From NCBI GenBank assembly GCA_004556055.1, contig SFIW01000018.1, positions 1 through 43,111 of the forward strand: a DNA stretch of 43,111 nucleotides. Direction: 5' to 3'. The DNA comes from Planctomycetaceae bacterium (GTDB taxonomy: Bacteria > Planctomycetota > Planctomycetia > Pirellulales > Thermoguttaceae). The translations under genes were made by a program, and so were the position numbers. The notes under the pieces were generated by a model. It was not told where the DNA came from and searched no databases. It saw only the letters and a program-made list of their open reading frames with translations. This document shows, piece by piece, positions 18,439 to 26,276 of this stretch. The first letter of the stretch is position 1. The number at the start of each line of letters is the position of its first letter.

Positions 18439-19137
18439 ATGGCGTTAAGACGTGAAGAAGAAGAGAATCCCTACGTTCCGCCTCTCTCGGAAGATTACCT
18501 CAAATCCGCATGGAAATACCGCGACCACTTCGATACGGAAGAAGAATTTCAAGAAGCGCTCCAACAATGGCCGAAATGCCCTCGGTGCGGAAGACGACGC
18601 ATCACTAGATGCCCCGTGTGCAAGACCTCCGGGGATCTCTTTCCGCTCGCGGCGCAGGATTATTACGATCCTACTTTGCCGACCAAACCAGAAGAGCCCG
18701 CGCGCGCGACCTGCTCTTGCGCCGGGAGTTCTTCTCACTCCTGTCGCGCGGAGGAGTATGAAGACGCCGATTTCGAAGAAACGCCCGAACTTCTAGACGA
18801 ACGACGTCAATCGAGGCTTCGCTCCTGGGCGGAGCTCTCCAACTGCGCGGTTCGTTCCAACGGGCGGCCCCCCGCCCTCCTTTGCAACGTCTGTTCCGAA
18901 GCGTTTACCCCCGTGTTTCCACGTTTTTGCGAATGGTGCGACTACGATTTTGGCTCCGGCGAAGAGTATAAAATCGACGGTTCGGTCTCCAGCGAAGTAG
19001 ATGAATTTCTCGCGCGGAAAAACGCGCAAGAACAGGCTTGTTACGATCCTAATCCCGAACGTCTTCTCTGGACGGTCGCCGCCCTATTAGGCGGTTTGGC
19101 GATCTTTTTAGCCTATTGGGTCGTCATTCTTCAATAA
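18439..19137 (+). CDS. Zinc-ribbon protein with C-terminal membrane anchor, unknown function
   Basis: I do not recognise the family. ATG 18439 has AGGAG 8 bases upstream. The N-terminal part (1-44) is acidic. CPRC (47-50) with CPVC (58-61) forms a first likely zinc ribbon. A second possible metal site is CNVC (149-152) with CEWC (164-167). Extra Cys residues (92, 94, 102) lie in a low-complexity acidic linker. The last 24 residues (209-232) are a single TM helix ending in Leu-Gln, so the protein is probably tail-anchored with its ribbons in the cytoplasm. It lies 12 bases upstream of the nuclease gene and is likely co-transcribed with it. The function is unknown; a protein- or nucleic-acid-binding role is only a guess from the ribbons. 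Confidence 0.88.
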   Translation: MALRREEEENPYVPPLSEDYLKSAWKYRDHFDTEEEFQEALQQWPKCPRCGRRRITRCPVCKTSGDLFPLAAQDYYDPTLPTKPEEPARATCSCAGSSSHSCRAEEYEDADFEETPELLDERRQSRLRSWAELSNCAVRSNGRPPALLCNVCSEAFTPVFPRFCEWCDYDFGSGEEYKIDGSVSSEVDEFLARKNAQEQACYDPNPERLLWTVAALLGGLAIFLAYWVVILQ

Positions 19138-19149
19138 TCCTAGCGTCTC

Positions 19150-22100
19150 TTGAGTCGCGCAACAAAAGTTCAAGGTTTTAGCGCCGTGCAACGCGTATTT
19201 TTTCCCCACGACGTCGGGTTCTCCCCCGACGCGCCGTTTCTCGAAACCGTCGCCGCAGAACTCGTCCGCATCGCCGCCTCTCGCGCCCTCGGCGGCGTCC
19301 TCGACATGTCGCCCATGATCTGCGTTCTACCCGGTCGGCGCGCGATCAGAACCTTGGAGGCGTTCGTTACGCGCCGCGTTTCGGAAGGAATTAAAAACGG
19401 CGAATTCACTCCCGTCTGGACTCCGCCTCTCTACTTAACGGTCGGCGAAACCCCCGAAAAGCTCTACGAACAGACGCGACCGATCGCCAATACGCTGACG
19501 TGCGCGTACTGTGAACGGCGCGCTCTTACGCGTTTCTTGCAGGATCCCGACTTTTTCGAATACGCCGCCGCGCTCTTCCCATGCCGAAACGGGGAAGATC
19601 AGAAAACGACCCTTCAGAACCTCGCCGCCAATCCTCAAACGACGCTCAACCTCGCGCAGACCTTCGTAACGCTCGCGCATAAGCTCGCCAACGAACGTCT
19701 TACGCATCAAGACGTCGCGCGCGCTTGCCAACGAAAGGGCTTGCCGACCGAAGAAAAACGCTGGCTCTCTATCGCGGTTCTCGACGGTTTATACCGCGAG
19801 GAACTTGAACGCGCGGGGTACGTCGACCGCGACGCGGCGCGTGAAAACGCGCTCAAACACAACGCGATCAGCCCGGCGACAACGGCAAACGACGCGCCGT
19901 GCGAATATTACGTCATTGGCGCGACCGACCTCGGAAAACAGCAAAAAGACGTCTTCGCCGCGCTTGGAAACACCGTCAATTTCTGGGTTTACGCTCCCAC
20001 GCCGCGCGGGGAACTCTCCCCCTTCGACGTCGCGTTTCGAGATCATCCCGAAGATTTTTTCGACGAATTCGGCGTTCTGCGACCCGAGCGCTGGGATCCG
20101 CAACGCTCCGGCGACGCGCCGCCCTTCTCCCTGCCGATTCCGGAAGAAAACATTTTTCAGGTCGAATCTCCCATCGAAGAAGGAGAGGCCGCGGCCCTTC
20201 TTATTCGCGAACTTTCCGTCAATCCCAACTCGACGTCGGAAAGCGACTTCTACGCCCCCATTCCCTCCGAAACGCTCACGATTGGCGCCCCCGATCCCGA
20301 ATCCGTCCCTTTCATCTCCAACGAAGCCGCGCGACTTGGATACGCGACGATTCGAGGCGAAGGAGAATCCGCCCCCCACAACCGCGTCTATCGAACTCTT
20401 GAACTTCTCGCGCAGTATCTCGAAACGCGTTCGTATGACGTCTTTGGCGAACTTTTGCGACGCCCCGACGTCGAACGATGGATTAATAGCGTTTGGAATC
20501 AATATCCGCTCCCGAAAGTTGAAGGAGAAGAGGAAGAAGCGCGTCAAGAAGCGCAAGAATCTGCGGAAGAGGACGAAGCGGAAGACGAATTACTCTCCGA
20601 AGACGCTTTGACGTCCGAAACGCCGAACGTCAAAGCCGCAAGTTTCTGCGCTGGCGCCCTCGTCGAATTCAATCAATATCGAGCGCAAATTCTTCCGTCG
20701 ATCGTCGATCCGAATCGCTGGTTTCGATACGTCGACGAAGACAATAGCAAGAGGAATCGCTTCTACTCCAAACTGCGCCGCGCCGCGCACATTCTTGACT
20801 CCGCGCTCGTCGATTTTTACGAAGACCAAGGACCGCGCGTAACAGTCGATCCGACGCTGCGCTCGGGGATCGACCTCATGAACGCCGACCTAGCGGAAGG
20901 AAAGATTCACGAAGGGGAATACTTTGCGCTCGTCTCCGAAGCGGAACCCGTCCGACTCGTGGCAAATCTCAAAAAAGCGCCCCTGAAAAACTGGACGCAA
21001 CCCCTAGCTAATTTGGTCGCAAAGATATACGCTCCCGTCCCCGCCCACGTCTCACGCGACGCCCAATTCCAAATTCAAGGTTTTCTCAACGTCTTTTCGC
21101 ACGAACTAGACGCGCTGTACGAAGTTCCCGAATTCGGCGCGGACGACGAAGTCGCCGGTTCCTTAGCGCTGCGTCTCATCCTCAATGAGCTCGGCAAATC
21201 GACCGTGCCTTCGACGCCCCAAGACGACGTCGTCGAACTTCAAGGTTGGCTTGATCTCCTTTTTGACGACGCGCCGTACCTCATTCTCACGGGCTTCACC
21301 GAAAGAATTGTGCCGTCGAGCGTTTCGAGCGATCTCTTTTTACCCAACGGGATGTGCGAAACGCTCGGGCTTTCCGACTCGACGCGCGTCTACGCGCGAG
21401 ACGCGTACCTTGCGTACACCCTTGCGGCGTCGCGCGACGCGTTCTTCGTCGTCTTTAGCGATCGATCCCTCCAGCAGGATCCGAAACTTCCCAGTCGCTT
21501 CATCTTTGCGACGGATCCAAACGCGATACCGGGTCGCGTCGTCAAGTACTTCGGGGACGAAGGACATAGTAATTTCGAACGCCTTCGTCGTCGTCACTCG
21601 GGGCGCGTTTTTCCTCGTCCCGGAGCGACCGTCGTTTCTCCTGAATCGCGCAAAGGGTTCCGCGCGCCGACTTTACGCGTTAATTGGGACGCGCTTCTCG
21701 CTTCGCAAGAAGGAGCGCGGCGCCTCTCTCTCAACGTCACGGATTTTCAAAAATTTCTCGCAAGTCCGTACGTTTTTTTCCTCGACCGAATCGTCGGTCT
21801 TCAAAGCCCGGAAGTCGCGTCGAACGAGCTAAACGCTGCGAATTTCGGCAATCTTGCGCACGACGTTTTACGCGCGTTCGGAAAAGACGAAAAGATCCGC
21901 TCCAGCGCCAACGAATCGGCGATCTATGCGTGGACGTCGCGCAAACTTGACGATCTCGTTGCGGAGCGTTTTCATGAATTCTCCTCGCCCTTTGTGCGGG
22001 TGCAAGTGGAAGAACTGCGCCGCCGACTTCGAGCTTTCTCGTCGTGGCAGGCGCGTTGGCGCGAGAGCGGTCGCGTCGTCAAATACGTCGAAGAGTCCGC

Positions 22101-22785
22101 GCGAATCGTTCCGGCAGATCTCGGCGTTAAGGGGCCGACGCCTCCCGGTCTTAATCTTGTCGAAATCCAAGGGCGCATCGACCGGATCGACTACGACCCG
22201 CGACGTAATTGTTGGTACGTCTTCGACTACAAAACCTTCGACGTCACGGACGAAGGAACGCGCGAGAAAAAGGGAAAAAAGAAGGACGAGATCATCGATC
22301 CTACGGAGGAACTGTTACTCAATTCCCGCCCAGGGAACACGGTCGATCACAAACACGTTCAGCCTCTGCGTTTCGGCGCTAAAAACCCGACGCGCCTCTT
22401 CATCGAAAAGTACGGGCTCCACGACTTTGAGGAATTGCACCACGAAACATGGGTGAATTTGCAGCTGCCTCTTTACCGCCACTTTCTGCGCACGATCTCC
22501 CCTTCGTCGGAAAAAGAAGAGGTAAAACTCGGATACATCGTCTTAAACAAGTCGGCGAAGACCAAAGCGTATTTAGCGCCGTGGACCGCCGACGACTTAC
22601 GCTTCGCCGACGTCGTGTGTCGCTGGGTCGTTGATTCAATCCTTGATCTTTGTCAAAGAGGGGAAATCAATCCGCGCGCGTTTCTTGTCGAAGGGATGCG
22701 GGAATGTGGAAGATTATTAGAGCCCGAGCGCTTGGTTTACGACGACTTCGCTCCGATAACGCTGAGTTACCTAGAAGAGCTTTAA
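19150..22785 (+). CDS. AddB/RexB-like PD-(D/E)XK nuclease, 1,211 residues
   Basis: Probably the B subunit of an AddAB-type double-strand-break repair helicase-nuclease. VLPGRRAIRTLEAF near residue 60 resembles the opening of the inactive helicase-like half of AddB. The C-terminal PDDEXK_1 nuclease shows TDFQKFLASPYVFF (entry helix), GRIDRID (1008-1014) and VFDYKT (1024-1029), giving the metal-binding Asp residues and catalytic Lys1028. The entry helix has Ser where Fe-S members have Cys, and I see no matching C-terminal Cys cluster, so it looks like the RexB type without an iron-sulfur cluster. An acidic low-complexity linker spans about 457-490. No addA gene is in the window. The start is uncertain: TTG 19150 has no clear SD, and GTG 19186 is an alternative. 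Confidence 0.85.
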   Translation: MSRATKVQGFSAVQRVFFPHDVGFSPDAPFLETVAAELVRIAASRALGGVLDMSPMICVLPGRRAIRTLEAFVTRRVSEGIKNGEFTPVWTPPLYLTVGETPEKLYEQTRPIANTLTCAYCERRALTRFLQDPDFFEYAAALFPCRNGEDQKTTLQNLAANPQTTLNLAQTFVTLAHKLANERLTHQDVARACQRKGLPTEEKRWLSIAVLDGLYREELERAGYVDRDAARENALKHNAISPATTANDAPCEYYVIGATDLGKQQKDVFAALGNTVNFWVYAPTPRGELSPFDVAFRDHPEDFFDEFGVLRPERWDPQRSGDAPPFSLPIPEENIFQVESPIEEGEAAALLIRELSVNPNSTSESDFYAPIPSETLTIGAPDPESVPFISNEAARLGYATIRGEGESAPHNRVYRTLELLAQYLETRSYDVFGELLRRPDVERWINSVWNQYPLPKVEGEEEEARQEAQESAEEDEAEDELLSEDALTSETPNVKAASFCAGALVEFNQYRAQILPSIVDPNRWFRYVDEDNSKRNRFYSKLRRAAHILDSALVDFYEDQGPRVTVDPTLRSGIDLMNADLAEGKIHEGEYFALVSEAEPVRLVANLKKAPLKNWTQPLANLVAKIYAPVPAHVSRDAQFQIQGFLNVFSHELDALYEVPEFGADDEVAGSLALRLILNELGKSTVPSTPQDDVVELQGWLDLLFDDAPYLILTGFTERIVPSSVSSDLFLPNGMCETLGLSDSTRVYARDAYLAYTLAASRDAFFVVFSDRSLQQDPKLPSRFIFATDPNAIPGRVVKYFGDEGHSNFERLRRRHSGRVFPRPGATVVSPESRKGFRAPTLRVNWDALLASQEGARRLSLNVTDFQKFLASPYVFFLDRIVGLQSPEVASNELNAANFGNLAHDVLRAFGKDEKIRSSANESAIYAWTSRKLDDLVAERFHEFSSPFVRVQVEELRRRLRAFSSWQARWRESGRVVKYVEESARIVPADLGVKGPTPPGLNLVEIQGRIDRIDYDPRRNCWYVFDYKTFDVTDEGTREKKGKKKDEIIDPTEELLLNSRPGNTVDHKHVQPLRFGAKNPTRLFIEKYGLHDFEELHHETWVNLQLPLYRHFLRTISPSSEKEEVKLGYIVLNKSAKTKAYLAPWTADDLRFADVVCRWVVDSILDLCQRGEINPRAFLVEGMRECGRLLEPERLVYDDFAPITLSYLEEL

Positions 22786-22813
22786 AAAGGCCTGAAAAGG
22801 ATTATTCGCGGTC

Positions 22814-22842
22814 TTGCAAAAGGAAAGCGCGTCGTTTACAAT
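22814..22842 (+). promoter_or_regulatory. Candidate sigma-70 promoter for rhaT
   Basis: TTGCAA (22814-22819), a 17-base spacer, then TACAAT (22837-22842). The leader to the rhaT ATG is about 125 bases and contains a small hairpin just before the SD: TCGAGA (22917-22922) pairs with TCTCGA (22929-22934). The -10 matches the other candidate promoters in this window. Confidence 0.6.
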
Positions 22843-22970
22843 TCCAGAAAGACGTCTTTTCCGTGAAGTTTCCAACACGGTAGAGACACGACGCTTTCGA
22901 TCTTTACAAGGTCTTCTCGAGATTCCTGTCTCGAAGATTCGTTGAACTTTATTTGAACAAGGAAATTTTC

Positions 22971-24242
22971 ATGTTATCAGGCGTTCTTGGCGGCGTTTTA
23001 TTCCACTGGCTCGGCGGTCTCGCCTCCGGCTCTTTTTACGTTCCCTATAAAGCGGTCAAAAAGTGGTCGTGGGAAGTCTATTGGCTCGCGGGGGGCTTCT
23101 TTTCATGGATCATCGCTCCATGGATCATGGCAGGTTTGCTTACCAACGATCTTATCCCCGTCCTTCGAGAAGGTTTGTCAGCCAATCCTAAAGCGTGTTG
23201 CCTCGGCTATCTTTTCGGTATGCTTTGGGGAATCGGCGGTCTGACTTTCGGGTTGACTCTACGTTATTTGGGCATGTCCCTTGGTATGGCGGTTGCGCTC
23301 GGTATCTGCACCGTCATGGGAACGCTCATCCCAGACGTTTACGCGCGAACAATTATTGAGAATATCCAATCGCAACCTCCATATTGCGTCATTCTTTTAG
23401 GACTTGGCGTTTGCCTCCTTGGCGTTATCATCGCCGGTTTCGCAGGGATGTCGAAAGAGCGTGAAATGCCTGCGGAAGAGAAAAAGGCCGCAGTTAAAGA
23501 ATTTAATTTCACCAAAGGTATCCTCATCGCTCTCGTCTCCGGGTTCTTCAGCGCTTGCATGGCGTTCGGCATCCAGGCGATGGAACCCGTCGCGGAGATC
23601 GCCGCCGAGCACGGAACGGGCGATCTCTGGGTCGGTCTTCCCAAGCTTTGCGTGATTCTCCTTGGCGGTTTCACGACCAACTTCCTCTGGTGTTTGTACC
23701 TCATGCTCAAGAACAAGACCCTCTACCAGTTCGGCACGACGACGATCCAAGATCCCGATCAGCCCGGTCAGACCGTCAAAGTCAACTACCTGAGCAACCT
23801 CTTCTTCTCAGCCCTCGCGGGAACCACCTGGTACTTCCAGTTTTTCTTCTATTCGATGGGCGAAACGCGCATGGGCGAATATAAGTTCTCCAGCTGGACT
23901 CTCCACATGGCGTCGATCATTATCTTCAGCTCGCTGTGGGGTCTGGTTCTTCACGAATGGAAAGGCTCCAGCCGCTTTACGAAGGCGCTCCTTGGAATCG
24001 CGATCGGCACGCTCCTATACTCGACGATCGTCGTTGGTTACGGCAATCTCATGAAAGAAATCTCCGCCGAACCTGCGGCGGCTGTCGCCGTCGAAGCGGT
24101 TGAAGGCGAAGCGGCGGCCCAAGCCGTTAGCGAAGCGATCAATCAAGCGAACGCGACTCTTGACGACCTGCTCGAAGAGGGCGCGGCTATTGAACAGCAG
24201 CTCGAAGAAACCGTCGAAGAAGTTCTTGAAGAGACAAACTGA
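22971..24242 (+). CDS. rhaT: L-rhamnose/proton symporter RhaT family, with acidic C-terminal extension
   Basis: A ten-helix inner-membrane permease of the drug/metabolite transporter superfamily; E. coli RhaT takes up L-rhamnose with a proton. FYVPYKAVKKWSWE, GYLFGMLWGIGGL, LTLRYLGMSLGMAVALG and TWYFQFFFYSMGE match conserved RhaT blocks. ATG 22971 is chosen over TTG 22953 because AAGGA lies 8 bases upstream. It is 423 residues against 344 in E. coli. The excess includes a tail from about residue 360 rich in Ala and Glu (EEVLEETN at the end), which may form a cytoplasmic coiled coil and which I do not know from the family. No rhamnose catabolic gene lies beside it, so the exact sugar is uncertain. 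It has its own promoter and terminator. Confidence 0.9.
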   Translation: MLSGVLGGVLFHWLGGLASGSFYVPYKAVKKWSWEVYWLAGGFFSWIIAPWIMAGLLTNDLIPVLREGLSANPKACCLGYLFGMLWGIGGLTFGLTLRYLGMSLGMAVALGICTVMGTLIPDVYARTIIENIQSQPPYCVILLGLGVCLLGVIIAGFAGMSKEREMPAEEKKAAVKEFNFTKGILIALVSGFFSACMAFGIQAMEPVAEIAAEHGTGDLWVGLPKLCVILLGGFTTNFLWCLYLMLKNKTLYQFGTTTIQDPDQPGQTVKVNYLSNLFFSALAGTTWYFQFFFYSMGETRMGEYKFSSWTLHMASIIIFSSLWGLVLHEWKGSSRFTKALLGIAIGTLLYSTIVVGYGNLMKEISAEPAAAVAVEAVEGEAAAQAVSEAINQANATLDDLLEEGAAIEQQLEETVEEVLEETN

Positions 24243-24290
24243 GTAAAGAAGCTTTTACCAATTTCACGTTAATGGCGTAAATAACCGCGC

Positions 24291-24323
24291 GCCGTCGTCC
24301 ATTTCGACGACGGCTTTTTTTTT
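24291..24323 (+). terminator. Intrinsic terminator after rhaT
   Basis: GCCGTCGTC (24291-24299) pairs perfectly with GACGACGGC (24306-24314) around a six-base loop, followed by nine T residues. Confidence 0.93.
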
Positions 24324-24406
24324 AGAAACCCGACGCCCTTACAGAGCGTCTAACTTGCGGAAACGGTTTGCCAGTCCTCAACGTTAAACCAATTAGGAAC
24401 AACTCT

Positions 24407-25048
24407 ATGCGGACAACAAGAATCATAGTGATAGCGGCGAGCTTCGTCGCGCTTGGAGTTTTTTCTCTCCTGACGCCTCGTCGCGCAGAAGCCTTTAACT
24501 TCTTCTTTTCCAGAGGGCCCTTTGCAATCAGCTTCGGTTCCGGAGAACCGGTCGCCCCCGCGCCGATTCCAATCGAGCCCCCCGCGTTTTACCATCCTTC
24601 CGCGAGTCTCTACGTCAATCTTGATATTCCCGACGAAGTCGTCGAAACGGAATACGTCGTTCCCGAGACAGAGGAAGTTGTTACAGAAACAGAACTCGTC
24701 GAGCCTGAAACAACGTACGTCGCTCCCGCCGTCGTCGCGACGCCAAGCGTGATCGTCGTCGAAAGACCGCGCGCCGTCGTCTATGGGCCCGCATATCGCA
24801 CGGCGCCTCACTTGGCCGCCGTTCCGCCCGCAATCCATCTCGCTCCTAGACCCGCGCCTAGACCCGCGCCAAGCGTCATGCCCCCGCGTCCGAGCGCAAA
24901 CGCGTATCCGGGCCCCTACCCAGTGCGTCCCAATCCCTTCAAACCGAGTCCGTATTTCGGCCCTGGGCCTCACGTTCCCGGCCCGAATCACTTTGGCGGC
25001 ATGACGCCTCTGGGCCCCGGCCCTCGTCCGGCTTATGGCCCCCGCTAA
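24407..25048 (+). CDS. Small exported proline-rich protein, unknown function
   Basis: The family is unknown to me. ATG 24407 is chosen over TTG 24368 because AGGA lies 8 bases upstream and the ATG opens a signal peptide (MRTTR, a hydrophobic stretch, then RRAEA before the mature part). The mature chain of about 180 residues begins FNFFFSRGPFAISFGSG. It continues with an acidic Val/Glu/Thr section (about 70-105) and ends in a Pro/Gly/Tyr-rich half with repeated PRPAP and PGP units. The composition suggests an unfolded or extended surface or periplasmic protein. It is the first of three consecutive small exported genes that share this style. Confidence 0.8.
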   Translation: MRTTRIIVIAASFVALGVFSLLTPRRAEAFNFFFSRGPFAISFGSGEPVAPAPIPIEPPAFYHPSASLYVNLDIPDEVVETEYVVPETEEVVTETELVEPETTYVAPAVVATPSVIVVERPRAVVYGPAYRTAPHLAAVPPAIHLAPRPAPRPAPSVMPPRPSANAYPGPYPVRPNPFKPSPYFGPGPHVPGPNHFGGMTPLGPGPRPAYGPR

Positions 25049-25076
25049 AAATTCTTGCGAAATTTTTTATTTTTCG

Positions 25077-25164
25077 GCTTAATTATCTGATTTTTATCGT
25101 ACAGGTAATTAAGCTGGGGGCGAACGGCGCGTAGCCTCCCAGTCCAACAACGCGCGCCGTTCGC
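25077..25164. promoter_or_regulatory. Two adjacent inverted repeats between small exported genes
   Basis: First repeat: GCTTAATTATCTG (25077-25089) pairs with CAGGTAATTAAGC (25102-25114), with one G-U pair. Second repeat: GCGAACGGCGCG (25120-25131) pairs perfectly with CGCGCCGTTCGC (25153-25164). Neither is followed by a proper T run on the plus strand, so they are not typical terminators. They could be a factor-independent stop of unusual form, an RNA processing site, or an operator for the gene at 25233. Confidence 0.55.
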
Positions 25165-25232
25165 GCTCTGGCGCTCTTTTGGAATCTTGCCGCTGTTTGC
25201 GATCTAAAACGACTTAAGAGGAGACAAGTAAC

Positions 25233-25523
25233 ATGAGAAGAATTCTTTGTTCGCTGGCGACGGCGGCGTTCGTTTTCTCTCTCCTAGCGTTTTGGGGAAC
25301 GCAAAGCGCCCAGGCTTTTTATCCGTCTAGGTACCGAGAATACAGTTCGCTGAATCTTCCCACGCAACGGATCGTCGCGCCGACTCCCGCGCTGCCGCGC
25401 GTTTACCAGTCCGGTCGCGCGCTCCCTCCAAGCTACTATCGCGGCGGATACAACTCGCGATATTACGGAACCCGCGTCAATTACGGCTATCGCGGATATT
25501 ACCGCGCGACGCCTTATCGTTAA
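25233..25523 (+). CDS. Small exported Tyr/Arg/Gly-rich protein, unknown function
   Basis: The family is unknown to me. ATG 25233 has GAGGAG 9 bases upstream. The 96-residue product has a clear signal peptide (MRR, hydrophobic core, cleavage likely after SAQA near residue 28). The mature part ends in a Tyr/Arg/Gly-rich tail with many YY and YRG groups (about residues 67-96). Such tails stick to surfaces or polymers in other proteins, but no function can be assigned. It lies between two other small exported genes and is 52 bases from the next start. Confidence 0.8.
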   Translation: MRRILCSLATAAFVFSLLAFWGTQSAQAFYPSRYREYSSLNLPTQRIVAPTPALPRVYQSGRALPPSYYRGGYNSRYYGTRVNYGYRGYYRATPYR

Positions 25524-25575
25524 TAGCAACCTCCACATTTCCTACGTGTTTGAACGCTTCTTTGAAGGACTCGCC

Positions 25576-26076
25576 ATGAAACGCATGTCGAAACGTTTAG
25601 CGATCGCCGCGTCGTTATTTGTCGTAGCGTCATTATTCGCTTACCCGCGCCAAGCGTCAGCGGATGGTTTTTCCTTTTCCTTGAATTCCGGCGGAACCTA
25701 CGTCGGCGTCGATCTCGGCGATCGCGGACCGGGGCTTGTCATCGACACGCTTCCCCCGCCTCCGCCGTTCTACGGCTACATGCCGCCTCCACCGAGGTTC
25801 GGTCATGTTCCTCCCCCGCCGCACTATGGATATCCGGTCTATCGACCCTACTATCCGCCGTATTTTCGACCGGCGCCGCCGCCAGCGAGACCTGGTCACG
25901 CTGGCCCGCGCCCGGTCTTTCCCGCGCCGCATCCCGGAGTTAAACCGGGCGGACACGCGCCTAGCCACAAGCCCGTCCCCCCGCCAAACGATCGCGTCGT
26001 AAAGCCGCGTCCGTCGACTCCGGCGCATGGGCCCCACCCAGGCGGTCCGATTAACGCGGCCCCGCCTCGGCGATAA
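25576..26076 (+). CDS. Small exported proline-rich protein, unknown function
   Basis: The family is unknown to me. ATG 25576 is chosen over GTG 25546 because AAGGA lies 6 bases upstream and the ATG starts a normal signal peptide (MKRMSKRLAIAAS, hydrophobic core, cleavage near QASA). The 166-residue product then has FSFSLNSGGTYVGVDLG, close in style to the FNFFFSRGPFAISFGSG segment of the gene at 24407. It ends in a long Pro/His/Tyr/Gly-rich stretch with PPPP and PPPPRFGH-type units. A strong terminator follows. The similar layout suggests that this gene and the one at 24407 are related by an old duplication. Confidence 0.8.
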   Translation: MKRMSKRLAIAASLFVVASLFAYPRQASADGFSFSLNSGGTYVGVDLGDRGPGLVIDTLPPPPPFYGYMPPPPRFGHVPPPPHYGYPVYRPYYPPYFRPAPPPARPGHAGPRPVFPAPHPGVKPGGHAPSHKPVPPPNDRVVKPRPSTPAHGPHPGGPINAAPPRR

Positions 26077-26105
26077 TTCTGACAACGCATCCCCGCGCAA
26101 CCTAA

Positions 26106-26133
26106 AGTCGCGACTTCGGTCGCGGCTTTTTTT
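26106..26133 (+). terminator. Intrinsic terminator after the small exported genes
   Basis: AGTCGCGAC (26106-26114) pairs with GTCGCGGCT (26119-26127) around a TTCG tetraloop, with one G-U pair, followed by T residues to 26133. Confidence 0.92.
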
Positions 26134-26217
26134 GTACTAAAAAATTTTAAGAAAAACGTCGAAAACTCTTGATTTTCACCTCGCCATTCTGGAAAATACC
26201 AACAGAGTTCGGTGAAA

Positions 26218-26246
26218 TTGCTTATTCAATTTTGCGAGCGTACAAC
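26218..26246 (+). promoter_or_regulatory. Candidate sigma-70 promoter for the Gfo/Idh/MocA gene
   Basis: TTGCTT (26218-26223), a 17-base spacer, then TACAAC (26241-26246), about 30 bases before ATG 26277. Its position inside the longer frame starting at TTG 26169 supports the inner start. Confidence 0.6.
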
Positions 26247-26276
26247 ATTCGTTACATCTATCGCAGGAGAACAGAC

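Noticed and set aside
19805..20611. Plus-strand frame of 268 codons inside the nuclease gene
   Set aside because: It is an out-of-frame shadow with Arg/Ser/Pro-rich translation, while the overlapping AddB-like frame carries the nuclease motifs.
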